Positions 44,101 to 55,932 of a DNA stretch of 64,000 bases are shown here, one piece after another. The stretch lies in NCBI GenBank assembly GCA_963922205.1, contig CAWUHX010000034.1, positions 434,001 through 498,000 of the forward strand, in the 5' to 3' direction. A model generated the notes under the pieces. That model saw nothing but the letters and a program-made list of their open reading frames with translations, was not told the DNA's origin and did not search any database. Origin of the DNA: Romanomermis culicivorax. Its lineage: Eukaryota; Nematoda; Enoplea; Mermithida; Mermithidae. The translations under genes and the position numbers were made by a program. Numbering within the stretch: position 1 is the first letter of the stretch; each line of letters opens with the position of its first letter.

Positions 44101-47100
44101 GCGAAGAATTTTCTTCTTTGAACAATTGGAGCATTATCTTATTTGGCCCATAATTTCCTGCAGAAGTGAAAAATTTCAAGGAATTCGGCTGCGTTTATAC
44201 TAAAGATTGTCCATAAAAAATTGCCCAACTAAACACGGACTTTTCTGAATCTTCAATGATCTTTCAACGTTCAAATCCACTAAATTCCTAAAACATCTTT
44301 TGCAAAGAGTCAGTGCTGCTAATTCAAAAAGCCTACCATCAACTAAATTCGATTCCGTTGTCAAACTGAGATTAATAGTTTGCGAAACATTGATCGTCGG
44401 CGTTAAAAAATATTGCGGCGCCGAAGATACAGTGGTCAACGACTCTTCTACACTTTCCTTTTTCTTATGTTCTGCATGAACGTGTTTAGTTAAAGCGCGT
44501 TTAGAGGGAAAAGTCGCTTCGCAATATGAGCAGACGTAGACAGTTGACAGTCGGGCACCGTTGAAGTGGGATTTTTCATGCGATTTTAAAGTGGATTTTG
44601 TGGCAAACGAACGATCACAAAGCTGACATGGAAACGGTTTTTCTCCTGAATGAAAAAAAATGTATGATTCTTCGAAGAGGTTCATGAGGAGAAACAGGAA
44701 AAATAAAAATTCGAAACTTCTATTTCAAGTAGATGCGTAGATTGCAATGAATAAGTATTACACCTGTATGACACCTAAGATGTCTTTTCAGATCAGGCGA
44801 GCGCTTGAAATATTTGCCACAATATTCACAGTCTCGTCTTTGGATTTTGGGTTCATAAAAATCGTAATCGAGGTTGGCTTGTCTATTGTCGTTCGAAAAC
44901 AGATATTCTTCCGCAAAATTTGCGCACGATTGATCTTGATTATAACCTAATATGAGAATTACAGAACGTGCATTTTCGTATAACAATCTAAAAGATTAAA
45001 ATTAAAAGCTTGATTTCGGTTCTTATTTATCTCGCAATCAGTTTCTACCGACGACCAGTAGGATATTTAACTTTTTGACGGGCAACAGTAAAATTGTAGT
45101 TTCAATCTGTAATAAAAATTGATAAAAAACAGTGATTTTTATGATCGAAATAGTATGAAAACAAGAAAGAAGAAGAATATTACGGAGTACATTAGAGTAA
45201 ATTTGACCAAATTTTAAGCCGGAAATGACTATGATAAACAACCACTTAGAACATGAACGAAAAATCTACATTTAAAGCACGGCAACAATTTAAAAACAAA
45301 TAGAACTTTCGCAGTGTTCAGAGTCAACAAACACATCAGAAAATGCAATACTTGAATGAGAATTATGGCTCTTTTCGGTACGATGATACGATAAAATATG
45401 CAAATTCAATTGGTGAATTTCCGCGAAAAATTTTGGACAGTACGGACAAGAAAGCGAGTTCGTCGTGCATGGTTGCTGACCGAAAATTTGATCTTGCGAA
45501 TATTGAAATACATTTCGTTGTTGTATATCATCACTATCATTATTACTATTTGAATCAGGGAAAATGAAACTCGACTTCGGTCCACATTGTTGAGACGACA
45601 AAAAATTGTCGTCCATATCTTGTATAGAATAAGAGTAGAAGTTATCTTTTGATGTCGACGGCTGATCAACATTTGACTTGATCGTTTGGGTATATCTTTC
45701 TTGATTTTGATAGTAATAATCGGCATCTTCAGGCTTGAAATGAGGCATATTGATGGCCTCGGATTGAAAAGTCGATGCCAAATCGAAGTCATTGAGTAAA
45801 TTTTCGAGTTGATCACATGTAACCAAGGGTGAATAAGGGCACGCATCTCGTAAGCTAGAATCATGGCTGCTTTCAGCGAGTATAGGGCCAGACGAAACGA
45901 AACTTTGTGCCTAAGAAATTTACAGTGAGCACAAAGCATCGCGTTGATAAAATAAAAGCACTTTATTTTTATGTGGCTATAGAATTAAATTTCGATTAAC
46001 ATTTGAACACTGCACAGAAGAAATTGAATCTTTAACGTAATTTTAGAATGCTTAGTAATTCGACGTAAGCTACGTACTTTTTCTTGAATCATGGAATTTT
46101 GCGGAATAATTGTTGAAGTTGGTTCTGCAGGGGCAGGCAGCGCTGACAGAACAGGTAGAACTGCGGGGCTGGCAAAATAATCCTAAAAACAACAGTACTG
46201 ATTCGATACCGGAAATACAAATTTAAAAATACAGAAAATTACTTATAGATTGACTCTATGAGAGGACCGCATGCCTACAGCACAGACATACAAATCTATT
46301 ACTTTTCAGACAAAGGTCACAGACCGAAGATGAAGAAAATGACAAAAATCGTAAAACATTGAGAAAAAATAACCACTTTACGCATAAAAGGCATTTCAGG
46401 AGGGGTGAATTATTTTTTCAAAGGCTCGAGGGTGTAGCTAGGGTCCCAGGTATGAGCGATTATCATCTATCCAGTCAATCGAAGACATTTCAAGTTTCTC
46501 AAATCTATATAAATCGACAATCGTCCAGATGGGAACCAAAAAAAGCTAGAAATCAATTATTTTCAATAAACTTGAGCAAAACAGCAAAAATCAGGGAACC
46601 AACCAAAAATTTGGATTCCTAAACTAACATGTACTTCCTACATAACCCAGCCTTGCAGACAACTGGTAACAAATGAAAAACTTTCAAATTGGATGTTAGA
46701 CAAATCATTGAACATTTTGAAATGCGATCAAATTAAGAGTTTCTTGCCATCAATCTGAAATCTTGTTTTGATTCAAAATTTTGATTTTCAGTCAACTTCA
46801 GGACATTTCGTGTGGCCACGCATCTGCCCACAAACTAACAAAACAAAGTTGAAATGATAAGAAATAAAGACTAATAATTAAAAATATTCATGGACAGAAA
46901 ATATTCATGGCGACTATACCCCATTTTTCAAGTGCGACTTGGGACGCAAAAAAATGCGTAGGCAACAATCTACGCCTGTGGAAACCTTTTTTAGAGTAGA
47001 TAGTAGATAGGCCAACAGCATGAAAAAAAAGATATTTACGTACATTGAGGGAATTTAATGTGCTCTGAAAAATCTTTCTGTATTCCTACGTTCTGTCTCA

Positions 47101-50100
47101 TTTTAGAATGAATGGACCATAGTCTGCAGGCTGAAAAAAGTCATCAATACCGTGAAGAGTAGCTAATTAATCACCTGTGGCATTCCAGTTAAATTTTCGA
47201 CATTTCGATCAGCTAGTTGATATTTTGATAGATTTTTTGTTCGATTTACTCGACTTTTGGGATTAGCGTGCCTTTTAATATGTACGTTGCATTGCGACAA
47301 AGTTGGAAATCGTTTGAAGCATATCGAACATGCAAATAGGTATTGGTCACGAATTTCATTGTGCGAAGACGTATGTTGACGAAGGGTGCGCAATGTGGCA
47401 AATGACTTCGGACATTTACTGCACTGGTTGTATCTAACAAAGATAATAAGCGACATGAAAAAAAGACGTTGCATTTAAACGAGAAAGTTGAGACCATTTT
47501 TCAAATTAATTGATTACAGGCTCGCATTCTGTTCATTTTCGATAATTGATTTTCACAGATGTACAATTTATTCCATCAAAGATATTCTACCGAATTCGAC
47601 GATAACAGAACCCGAAAAAACATATCAGAATCATTTCAAGTATTTCATGAACTTTGTTTGTCCAAATGAAGAACATCGTGCACTGCATGCCATGTTAATG
47701 CTACCTGTATCGAATATGCACATTGCTGACATGGTCACTCAAGGCGTCTCGGGAACGAAATTCACGCTTACAGTACGAGCAACTGTATGGTATACCATAC
47801 ACATAGAGATTTTTCACAGCACCGCATTCATTCGCTGTATGACGAAGATTCTGAAAGTTATTATGACGAGGAACTTGGTAATGAATTTTTTGAACTCAAT
47901 TGAAACTCACTTCATCTGACGAACAGATTCGATTTTGGGAAAAATTTTTCGATGACGTTGTACATGGCGATTGCACCAGGCCTGAACTAAGACTGTGGTT
48001 AAAAACAGATCAGTCATGTTTCACTGTTTTCGCAAGAACTTCCGTTCTCGATCCGTTACTGAAGCTTACCCGGCACAGTATCGACTAAAACCTGTTGACT
48101 TTGTTGCGACTCAAAAAGATTTGACAACGGGTCGTTGAGGGTATAGTGAGACGAATTATGAAGTTTCAATCGAAATTTACTCCGCAAAACTTTCGGACAA
48201 ATATTGCACTGATAAGCTCGTTTGCTAGAAAAAGGAAACCAAACGATTTTTAGAGTTAGACTTTCCAGTTGAGTAATTCAGTCAAGTATAGATGAGTTAT
48301 TGGATATTAAAATCACAATTACAATTTATTACATTATGCTTAGCATAGTGTTTTCATGATTTAAATGAACTTCAGACCACTTCCCAAATTCTTGGAAATT
48401 TGCTATATCATGGAAATCTTGAGGATGGTTGAACAAAAAGCTATACGCGAAAAATATGTTGAGGTGAAATCGTTGATTTATTGTAACGAATGTGTTTGGT
48501 CAATAAATAAAAATACTGTTGTCATGAAATTGGCTTCTGCTGACAGACAAAGACTTTTAAACTGGGTACCAAAAAGTGTTTCATGTATTCTATATTATGA
48601 TTTCTGATGGTATTGGCCATCGGTAATTCGCTAGACTACATTAAGAGAAAATTTAAAGTTGAATATTTCTTGACGAGAAACAGGAAAAAATTCTGGCTAA
48701 ATAACGAAATTTTTGCTAACTCTTATTCCTGAAACTTGAATTATAATCAACGGAGAAGAAAAAATGTAGGAAAACGAAAAACATAATTATTAATGATTGG
48801 CTATAGGTTAGATATATATTAGGGATGATTAATCGAAACTGTGAAAATCGGATTTTTTTCAAAACCACAACTGCGGAACTTGAGATTGTAAAACCCAGAC
48901 AGAGATTTTTGGAACTAGTTATTTTATTTTTAGGCATTTCTTTTTATGTGAACATATTTCAGGAAAATCAATTTGTATGTGGCATGACAAACTAAAACAG
49001 TTTAATTCTGAATTGAATTGGAACGTTCGGTCAACATTGTCCACACTTTTATCACAAATTATGTTGCTCTTTCCGTCCTAGATAATGCCTTTCCAACTGA
49101 CAAATCAGAAATATTTTTGGGACTGGATAGATGTTTTACGATGTCTGTAGCGGAATTCCAGGACTCAACACGCGTAGATTTCCAACGACATCATTGTTAG
49201 GCCGCACGTTAAAATTTCAATCAAATCATAGACAAGTGAAAAGGTTTTCATCATACATGTAATTGGGAGGAAGTGCTATGGGAACCCCCCCCCGCACCAA
49301 AAATCCTCGACTATATGGCTAACCATTGGGCGACCGCCCCCACCAGCATTTTCCAATCCTATGGCTAGCCATATGGTAGCCGTTGGTACCCCCACACCTT
49401 TGGTCAGAAAAATACAGAAAAATTTCAATTTTTTGATGAAAAATGTCAATTTTTGAACAAAAAATGGTCAAAAATGTGAATTTTCTCACATTTTTTCGGT
49501 CTTTTTAGAAAGCATTAATATTTTTTGAAATATTCTTCGAACTTTTTTCGTGAAAAAATCGATTTTTTTTCCTTGAGAGACCCCTCCCCCCAAAATTTCG
49601 AGAATTACTCATCCCCGGCCCCAAAAAATTCGCCCAACCTCCCCCCAGACCTCGGGGCCCCGTTACACGTATGGTTTTCATTCATTCTTCAAAGCAGAAG
49701 CGAATAATGAACTGATTTTTAAAAATCGGCCAGATAATGTCGTCAATAAGCTTAAAAAACTTTTTTCTCTATCAATTTGAGATGAACTGATAAAATCTTA
49801 TTAGTTAGAAATTGACAACAAACAACCAGGATCCAAAAGTTAACCAACTAAAAAAATTAGATTCTTCAATCATCAAGAACTTCTTATATTGTATGCTTTT
49901 GCTTCAGAGGACAGAAATATTATTTGTTTCCAAAATTATATGCTCTCAATTTTTTGGTACTCAGTTCAGTTAGATATACTTGTTTGGAGAATGACCAGAA
50001 AAGTCAATCGAATCCATCTTCGTTACTGATAATACTGCGAGCGACTATATATGGAGTGAAATTTATATTCTCATATTTCGAAACAGACCATTTTTTTGGA

Positions 50101-53100
50101 TCCAATATCAAATAAAGTTTCGAGATTTAAAAATTCTAAAAACCGATTAGTTATTAACAAGAAATATAATCTCTGCAAGTTTTCTCACGTGAAAGTGATG
50201 CGACTTTTTTTAGTTTCGAAAATTCGACCAGATAAAAATGAATTACAAAATTACTGCTGAACTGGACGAAACTTTTCAGCACGAATGGAATGAGCGGAAT
50301 TACTATTAATGTGGTCATATAGTTTCGGTCATGTGAGAAGTAAGAAGTGCCTTAAGAACCTGAAAAACAGCGGGAATGCAAATTCAGAAGAACTTAATGA
50401 ACTCCTTCAAAATTCAACACACGTTCTCTGAATTTGAGGGTCATTTATACTTGCCTTTTCCAACAGAACGGATCGCCAACAGCTTGAAACGTTCAGCCCG
50501 AAAATCTACTTTCAGTCGAAAAGGATAACTGCAATTTTGTGGAAAACGACCAACGGTAACCTCCAACCGAATTGAACGGAACGAAAATTCCTCATTCGTT
50601 CGGTTACGTTCCGTCGATTGCATTCCGTTCCGTTGCGTTGGAAAATGCAAGCATAAATGACCCTTTGGTTGTTTCGATTTAATTATACAACCAAATTTTA
50701 TAATTGGTATTATTAAAATTCGATTTGATAATCGTCAAACATTGTGTTTGACGGAATGACAGTATTGCAGAGAAAATATTTCTCATTATCTATTAATATC
50801 TTCAGATATTTATTTTCCATTATCATGAACTAGTTGCATGAACTTTTGTTTTCACTACTGTAAAATCAAAACAGCGATTTTGAAAATAGTAAAACCGAAA
50901 CCGTGGACTCATAAAATATAAAACCGTGAACAGAAAGAACCCGAAAAATGAAACCGGCTGGCAATATCTGTGTCGTTTTGAAAACTATTGGCGGAAGAAG
51001 AAATGGACCGATAGTTATTAAAGCGCTCAAGGTGTTCGCAAGCTGATCATTGAAATGATTGCTTTAGGCGATTTTCTATCCGCACATGCAAACAAATAAC
51101 GGACGATTTCCTTATTACAGTACGTAAGTGACATTTTGAAGTTATCCAGTAATTTTACAGGTACATCAAAATCAAAAAAGTTCGAAGAAAAATTTTTTGG
51201 AGTTTGAAGAAAGATTTTTTCGAGTTCGAGTCGAAAAAAAGTTCCAGTACTCGTTAATCAAGTCGGGAGCACTCATTACACCAGACATGAAGGGCAAAAT
51301 TTTTACAAAAAACTCAACATAATATATGCATATTGTGTATGATAAACAAAACAAGCATATTTATCATATAAGGATATTCAATCTATTGTTTGTTTTTATG
51401 CGCATGTATGCATTGCACCCCTATGACTCACACATGATAACCCGACCAACCCATCAGACCACAGAAATCCGTTACGTCTATGCTCTTAATTTGCATGAAA
51501 ATTTTGAGGAAATAAATTTTAGTCAAGAATTTAGGATAAGTGCTGCTCTCAACGCAAACTCCTTCAATTTCAAATGTATACTACCACAATTGAAAAACAT
51601 CTGCGTGGATGAAGGAATACAAAGCAATCTTACCCGTGAACCGTGGCTAAATGACTCTTAAGGGTCGTACTATTCGAGAGTTCTTTGAAGCAAACGTAGC
51701 AACGAGCTTCTTTAACATTGTAATGAGTCCTCATATGTTGGTCCAAAGTTTTGCGAAGTTTGAATTCTTTGACACAAATGTTGCATTTATATCTAAAAAC
51801 ATTTTCAATGAACCAATTTTCAAGCTCATTGTTTATACGAAGACATATCCTGAGAATTTTATAAAGAAACTCATGATTATCCCAGCTTTCTGATCTTCGA
51901 TTTATAGTTCAATTTATACATAATGACAGTGAAATCTCATTCGTGAAATCATCACGAGTGCACTGAAAATTATTCTTTTTGTCACGAAAAATGGAAATAA
52001 GTAAAATAAACATTACTCAACACAGTTTCAATATTTTTTTGCCGGTATATATCTGATATCTTACGGCCTTTGACCGCTATGTATTCTTGTATGACGAACC
52101 AGATCGGAGGTTCGGCTAAACTCTCGCCCACAATGTTCACAAATCCAAAATTTAGCTCCTGATCGAACGACACCTCTAACAATAGCCAAATTCGACTTGT
52201 AAATTCCGTCCGACGGTTGCTGCTGACAGTCCGAACTATGAGTTAAATTGTTCTGATTATTGTAAATCACTCTATAGAAGGCACCTTTTACGGCTAAAAA
52301 TAAAAAATTAAGATAATAGCAAAATATTGTATTCTTCGTCGATTTTTACTTCGTTTCGATGGCTGAGAATCGGACACAGGATCGACTAGAACCGGCTGAA
52401 CAATTTTCATGTTTGGGTGTCTTTTGGATATGTGGCAATTCAAATTCCGCCACGTTTTGAAAATACAGGCGCAATGCGGACATTGAAACAATGAATCGTC
52501 TTTTAAGGGATGAACTCGTTTTAAATGCCTTCGTAAGTTACCTATCTGCAGTGTGTCGAAAACTTAGTGGATAAAAAACACGAGAAAAAATATAAAAGAG
52601 GAAAGAACAAAACGAACGAAAAATCGAGCAAGATAGGTAGGATCAATTTTTTACTTGACTAAACGTTGCATCGCATATGTCACACTTGTGCGGTCTTTCA
52701 TCCAAATGCCGAGCTTTGTGAAAAGCTAGAGAGCTTTTTTGAGAAAATGCTTTACTACAGATGTCACATTCAAACGGCTTCTGCCCTGGTAGAAAATTAA
52801 GATTGTAAGTCACATTAGTTATTCAGCTTGTTCAATCTACAACCTGTATGCACGACGCTATGCCTTTCCAGCATACTGATCCTGGAAAAGCTTTTGAAAC
52901 AAGTTTGGCACATGAAGCTTTTGGTCGAGGATTTATTCGTTTTGGCTGATTTCCTCTTTTTCGGCATACTTTCTCTGAAATATGACCCTTTCTTCAGATT
53001 GAATTGATGCATTGTGTACAGAGAAAATCACTATTATAGTTGATCAACTCAAATTCTAAAAAAACATTCAGGTCATCTAACAATACTAGGATCGAAATCG

Positions 53101-55932
53101 TTTCCTTGAACAAGACCAGATTGAAGAAAAATGAATATATTGAGACTGACGGACATGAGAACAATGAATCACGGATGAAAAAAAAAACAGCAGAATAATA
53201 AACGGAACCGAAAGTAATCTGCAATGCATTCAGACGCTTTTAATCTACCACTGGAATAATACATATTTTTTGGCTAAAATATACTTTTTAAGCGGTCCTA
53301 CGGCCACCGGCTTATGACTTCAATCATATACGGGAATGTTTCCAGTCAAGTTATCGAGCTGAACGTACTAAAACTCCGACAAAGATTTAGTAGAGAACAA
53401 AGTCACCTGATAATTTTATGTTGAATTCGATGACTAATCAAATCGTTAACATTCGAAAAGGCCTTATCGCACGACTTGCAAGCTAAAGTTGCACCTTTGC
53501 TATTTTTACTACGACAAATTGCGTCATGGACAATGAATTCATTCTAAAGAGATTTGAATATTAGATTAAGCCAACAATCGAATGGTACAAAAGGTTTTGG
53601 TTGAAACTCTGAAAAAAAAGTTAAGGTTGAAAATTGAAAATTAATGGTTGTGCAATACTATAACAGAGAACGACCTGATAGTAATATAATCTGAAAAGTT
53701 TCACACAACTTTCAACAAACACAGCAAATTGGATATTGTTGAAGCGTGAATTTCGGTAACATTGAGGTCATCTAAGCGCAATTCTCAAGCTGAATTTTCT
53801 ATTTGACTGAAATGGTCTTTCTCAATAATATTCCTTTGCACACATTCGATGAATTTATAGTATCAATTACCCGCACACAAACAGAGCACTATATTAATCA
53901 GTATACTCTGTTTTTATGAAATAATTGTGAATATAAAAGTTACGAAAATAAATGTATATCTTCAAAATTGTTTATATTTTTTTTATTGTAGACTTTTTCA
54001 AGCTAAAAGTTGTAGAAGATTTACAAGTTTACCGTTCCTCATGACACTTAGTTTTATAGAAAATAACAGAAACATGTATTATGTATGTACTAGGGTTGTT
54101 CCAGGCCCCGGCCCCGGCCCCGTCACCGGGGCAGCTGCCCCGGCCCCGGGCCGGGGCTAAGGTTGCCCCGGTTCGGGGCAAGACTACAGAAAATTAGTAT
54201 TTTTGATAGTATAACAAGCTCGATTTATAATAAAATTGAAGTTTAGACTGTGACAAGTAAATATTCAGTAGTTAGTTTGACAGTAATACTTTTAGGAATC
54301 ACTAAATTCATGTTCTATTTGGATAAAAGTTTAAAAGTTTTCATTATATCCGGAAATGCACTTCAACTTTAATTGATTTTTTTCAGAAAGCGTACAATTA
54401 TATTAGCTATTCATTATTACTGATTTGCCTAAACTTCAGCATACATGTCAAAACATGTTTTCAAATTACCTAAGTAGTGTCCAAGAAGTTAGAGCTGAAG
54501 CGAATTCAGATTCGAGCCACAGTCATTCACTATGCAAAAGTGACAAAGAGAATGAGGATGTTGACAAAGTTGTTATTTGGGAAAATGGTGATTTTTTATT
54601 TTTCACCACAATTTTGTGATATCTCCAACTTTGTTCTCGAGCATTTTTCAAAAGTTTCTCCCTTCCAGTGAGGGGTTTTCTCTGTACCAGACGGAGTTTT
54701 TTTGGGCTGGTACGGATCCGTACTGTACAGATTTTTTGATGTACAGTGCAACCTAAAGCCTGACGATTCTTTTGATTACGTTATAGGATTTCCCGTCTGG
54801 AAAGTCATTTTCATACATTTTAAAACAAATAATCCTGAAAAGTTTCCGGCGCTTTGCGCCGGATTCAAATGATTTATAATTTTGAATGTTAGTTCTGATT
54901 TACGGTTGAAAAATGTCGTCCTATCTCCTGGATGATGTTCAATCTTGTATTGTTTCTTGACAGTTGAAAAAAATCAAGATTTTTCTCGATCCTTTTGCAG
55001 TGTTTGAATATTTAATTTTTTTGTCTGCATCAGACCCTATCTAACCTATCAATCAATGCAGTATCATAGCTGACATGAAATAAAAAGAATCACCTTGAAA
55101 ATTTTTCGATGTGATACATGACGTATGGTACCACTGTGACGTATATGTTAATATGTTATATGTCTGCCCCGGCCCCGGCTAAAATGTCTGCCCCGGGACA
55201 ACCCTAGTATGTACATATAATTGTTTTGAAATTTCATTGTTTACAAGCGTTTTGAGGAAAAGAGGAGATAAGAGCACTTCAGAAGAAGGCGAAAAGAAGA
55301 TGCTGTGATCCGTAATCATAAAAAGTGACTAAACGAATTGAAAAGAGCAGGTCTGTAGAGGTGTTCACATATATATCAAAACGATCCAAACACGTTGAGC
55401 ACTGTAGACTGTCGTCGATCATATGAACGCTCTCATGAGCTCTGAAAGCGGCCAACCGAGTAAAACGCCTTTGACATTCTACACAACACATGTCTTGACC
55501 TTCCGATCGACATCTGGACATATGCTTTCGATGATTTTCCAAAAAATTGAACCCCCGGTCACAATGGGTACATCTGGAAAGAAATTAAATTGATTAATGA
55601 AGGAAATGTATTTTTATTTTTTAGAAATTTGGAAAAATTAGCTTGTGAGACGAACAAAAATTTTATATACGAAGAGAAGAAAAGACTTGCGAATATTTTT
55701 TCTTCATGCAACACTTTTGAACGTGTGCAGCGAACGATTGAATAATGGCGAAGGATTTGCGACATTTTCTAAGAATTTCCGTATAATATATTGCGAAGCT
55801 AATCACAAATATCTCCTGTTACTTACTCATTAGGACAGTAAAAAACCACCTTTCCCGTTAGATAATCCAATGTCGCGTTATCCGTCAAATCGGTTATGTC
55901 ACGGGTTTCACCGTGAAGTGTCATTTGAAAGT
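41173..55932 (-). CDS. Poly-C2H2 zinc-finger protein, 18 exons, about 21 fingers
   Basis: Probable DNA-binding regulator. Exons: 55,827-55,932; 55,369-55,573; 53,407-53,543; 52,844-52,974; 52,655-52,785; 52,350-52,545; 52,065-52,284; 51,634-51,792; 48,070-48,224; 47,911-47,981; 47,705-47,850; 47,175-47,433; 46,078-46,182; 45,307-45,910; 44,764-44,946; 44,241-44,645; 43,910-44,157; 41,173-41,649 (stop). All have gt/ag borders and phase agrees at all 17 junctions, giving over 1,300 residues. Fingers include CVECQRRFTRLAAFRAHESVH, CDICSKAFSQKSSLAFHKARH, CEHCGREFSRTSDLVRHTRIH and CEYCGKYFKRSPDLKRHLRCH; linkers HTGQKPF, HSGQRPY and HTGEKPF bridge introns. Several fingers are cut by introns. The 5' end is not found. 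A low-complexity acidic, Ser/Gln/Asn-rich stretch (exon 45,307-45,910) separates finger groups. The donor at 44,241 (gtccgt) is the weakest call. One gene is the simplest reading; two fused genes cannot be excluded. Confidence 0.82.
41888..42660. mobile_element. Mutator-like miniature element with minisatellite ends
   Basis: The outer arms are complementary arrays of ccaac(a/t)ccgccaccgtc; the left ends ctttcgcaatctttcaaaaag and the right carries its complement, so the inverted repeats are about 140 bp. Both flanks are gaacgaaaga, a 10-bp duplication, as expected for Mutator-type elements (9-10 bp). It lies in the last intron of the zinc-finger gene. Short open frames inside are not convincing. 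Confidence 0.85.
43470..43851 (-). mobile_element. Miniature element, catacatgtaattgggg family (copy 4)
   Basis: Reversed orientation: starts catacatataattgggg, ends ccgttaaatacatg. Flanking 8-mers aacgtgag and aacatgag, one mismatch. Contains cggcgcttcgcgc near 43,653. In the last intron of the zinc-finger gene. Confidence 0.85.
49252..49673 (-). mobile_element. Miniature element, catacatgtaattgggg family (copy 5)
   Basis: Starts catacatgtaattgggag, ends ccccgttacacgtatg; both flanking 8-mers are gttttcat, a perfect duplication. Intronic in the zinc-finger gene. This copy lacks a full hairpin. Confidence 0.94.
50438..50663. mobile_element. Miniature element, gggtcatttata family, copy 2
   Basis: Ends gggtcatttatacttgcc and gcaagcataaatgaccc. 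It shares ctttcagtcgaaaaggataac-like and gttggaa words with copy 1 (3,194-3,351). A ttccgttccgt tract adds length. Intronic in the zinc-finger gene. Confidence 0.8.
54091..55206. mobile_element. 1.1-kb element with tagggttgttcc ends
   Basis: Starts tagggttgttcc, ends gggacaaccta-type (gggacaacccta), 11 of 12 complementary. Both flanks are gtatgtac, an 8-bp duplication, fitting hAT-like elements. Next to the ends are GC-only tracts built from ccccggcccc; the middle is AT-rich with hairpin ccggcgctttgcgccgg at 54,846-54,862. It sits in the intron that splits finger 3 of the zinc-finger gene. Confidence 0.9.

Noticed and set aside
45406-45939. - strand open frame of 177 codons
   Set aside because: A second frame over the true zinc-finger exon 45,307-45,910; only the other frame keeps splice phase and the C2H2 motif.
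47488-47919. + strand open frame of 143 codons
   Set aside because: Complement of two zinc-finger exons on the - strand.
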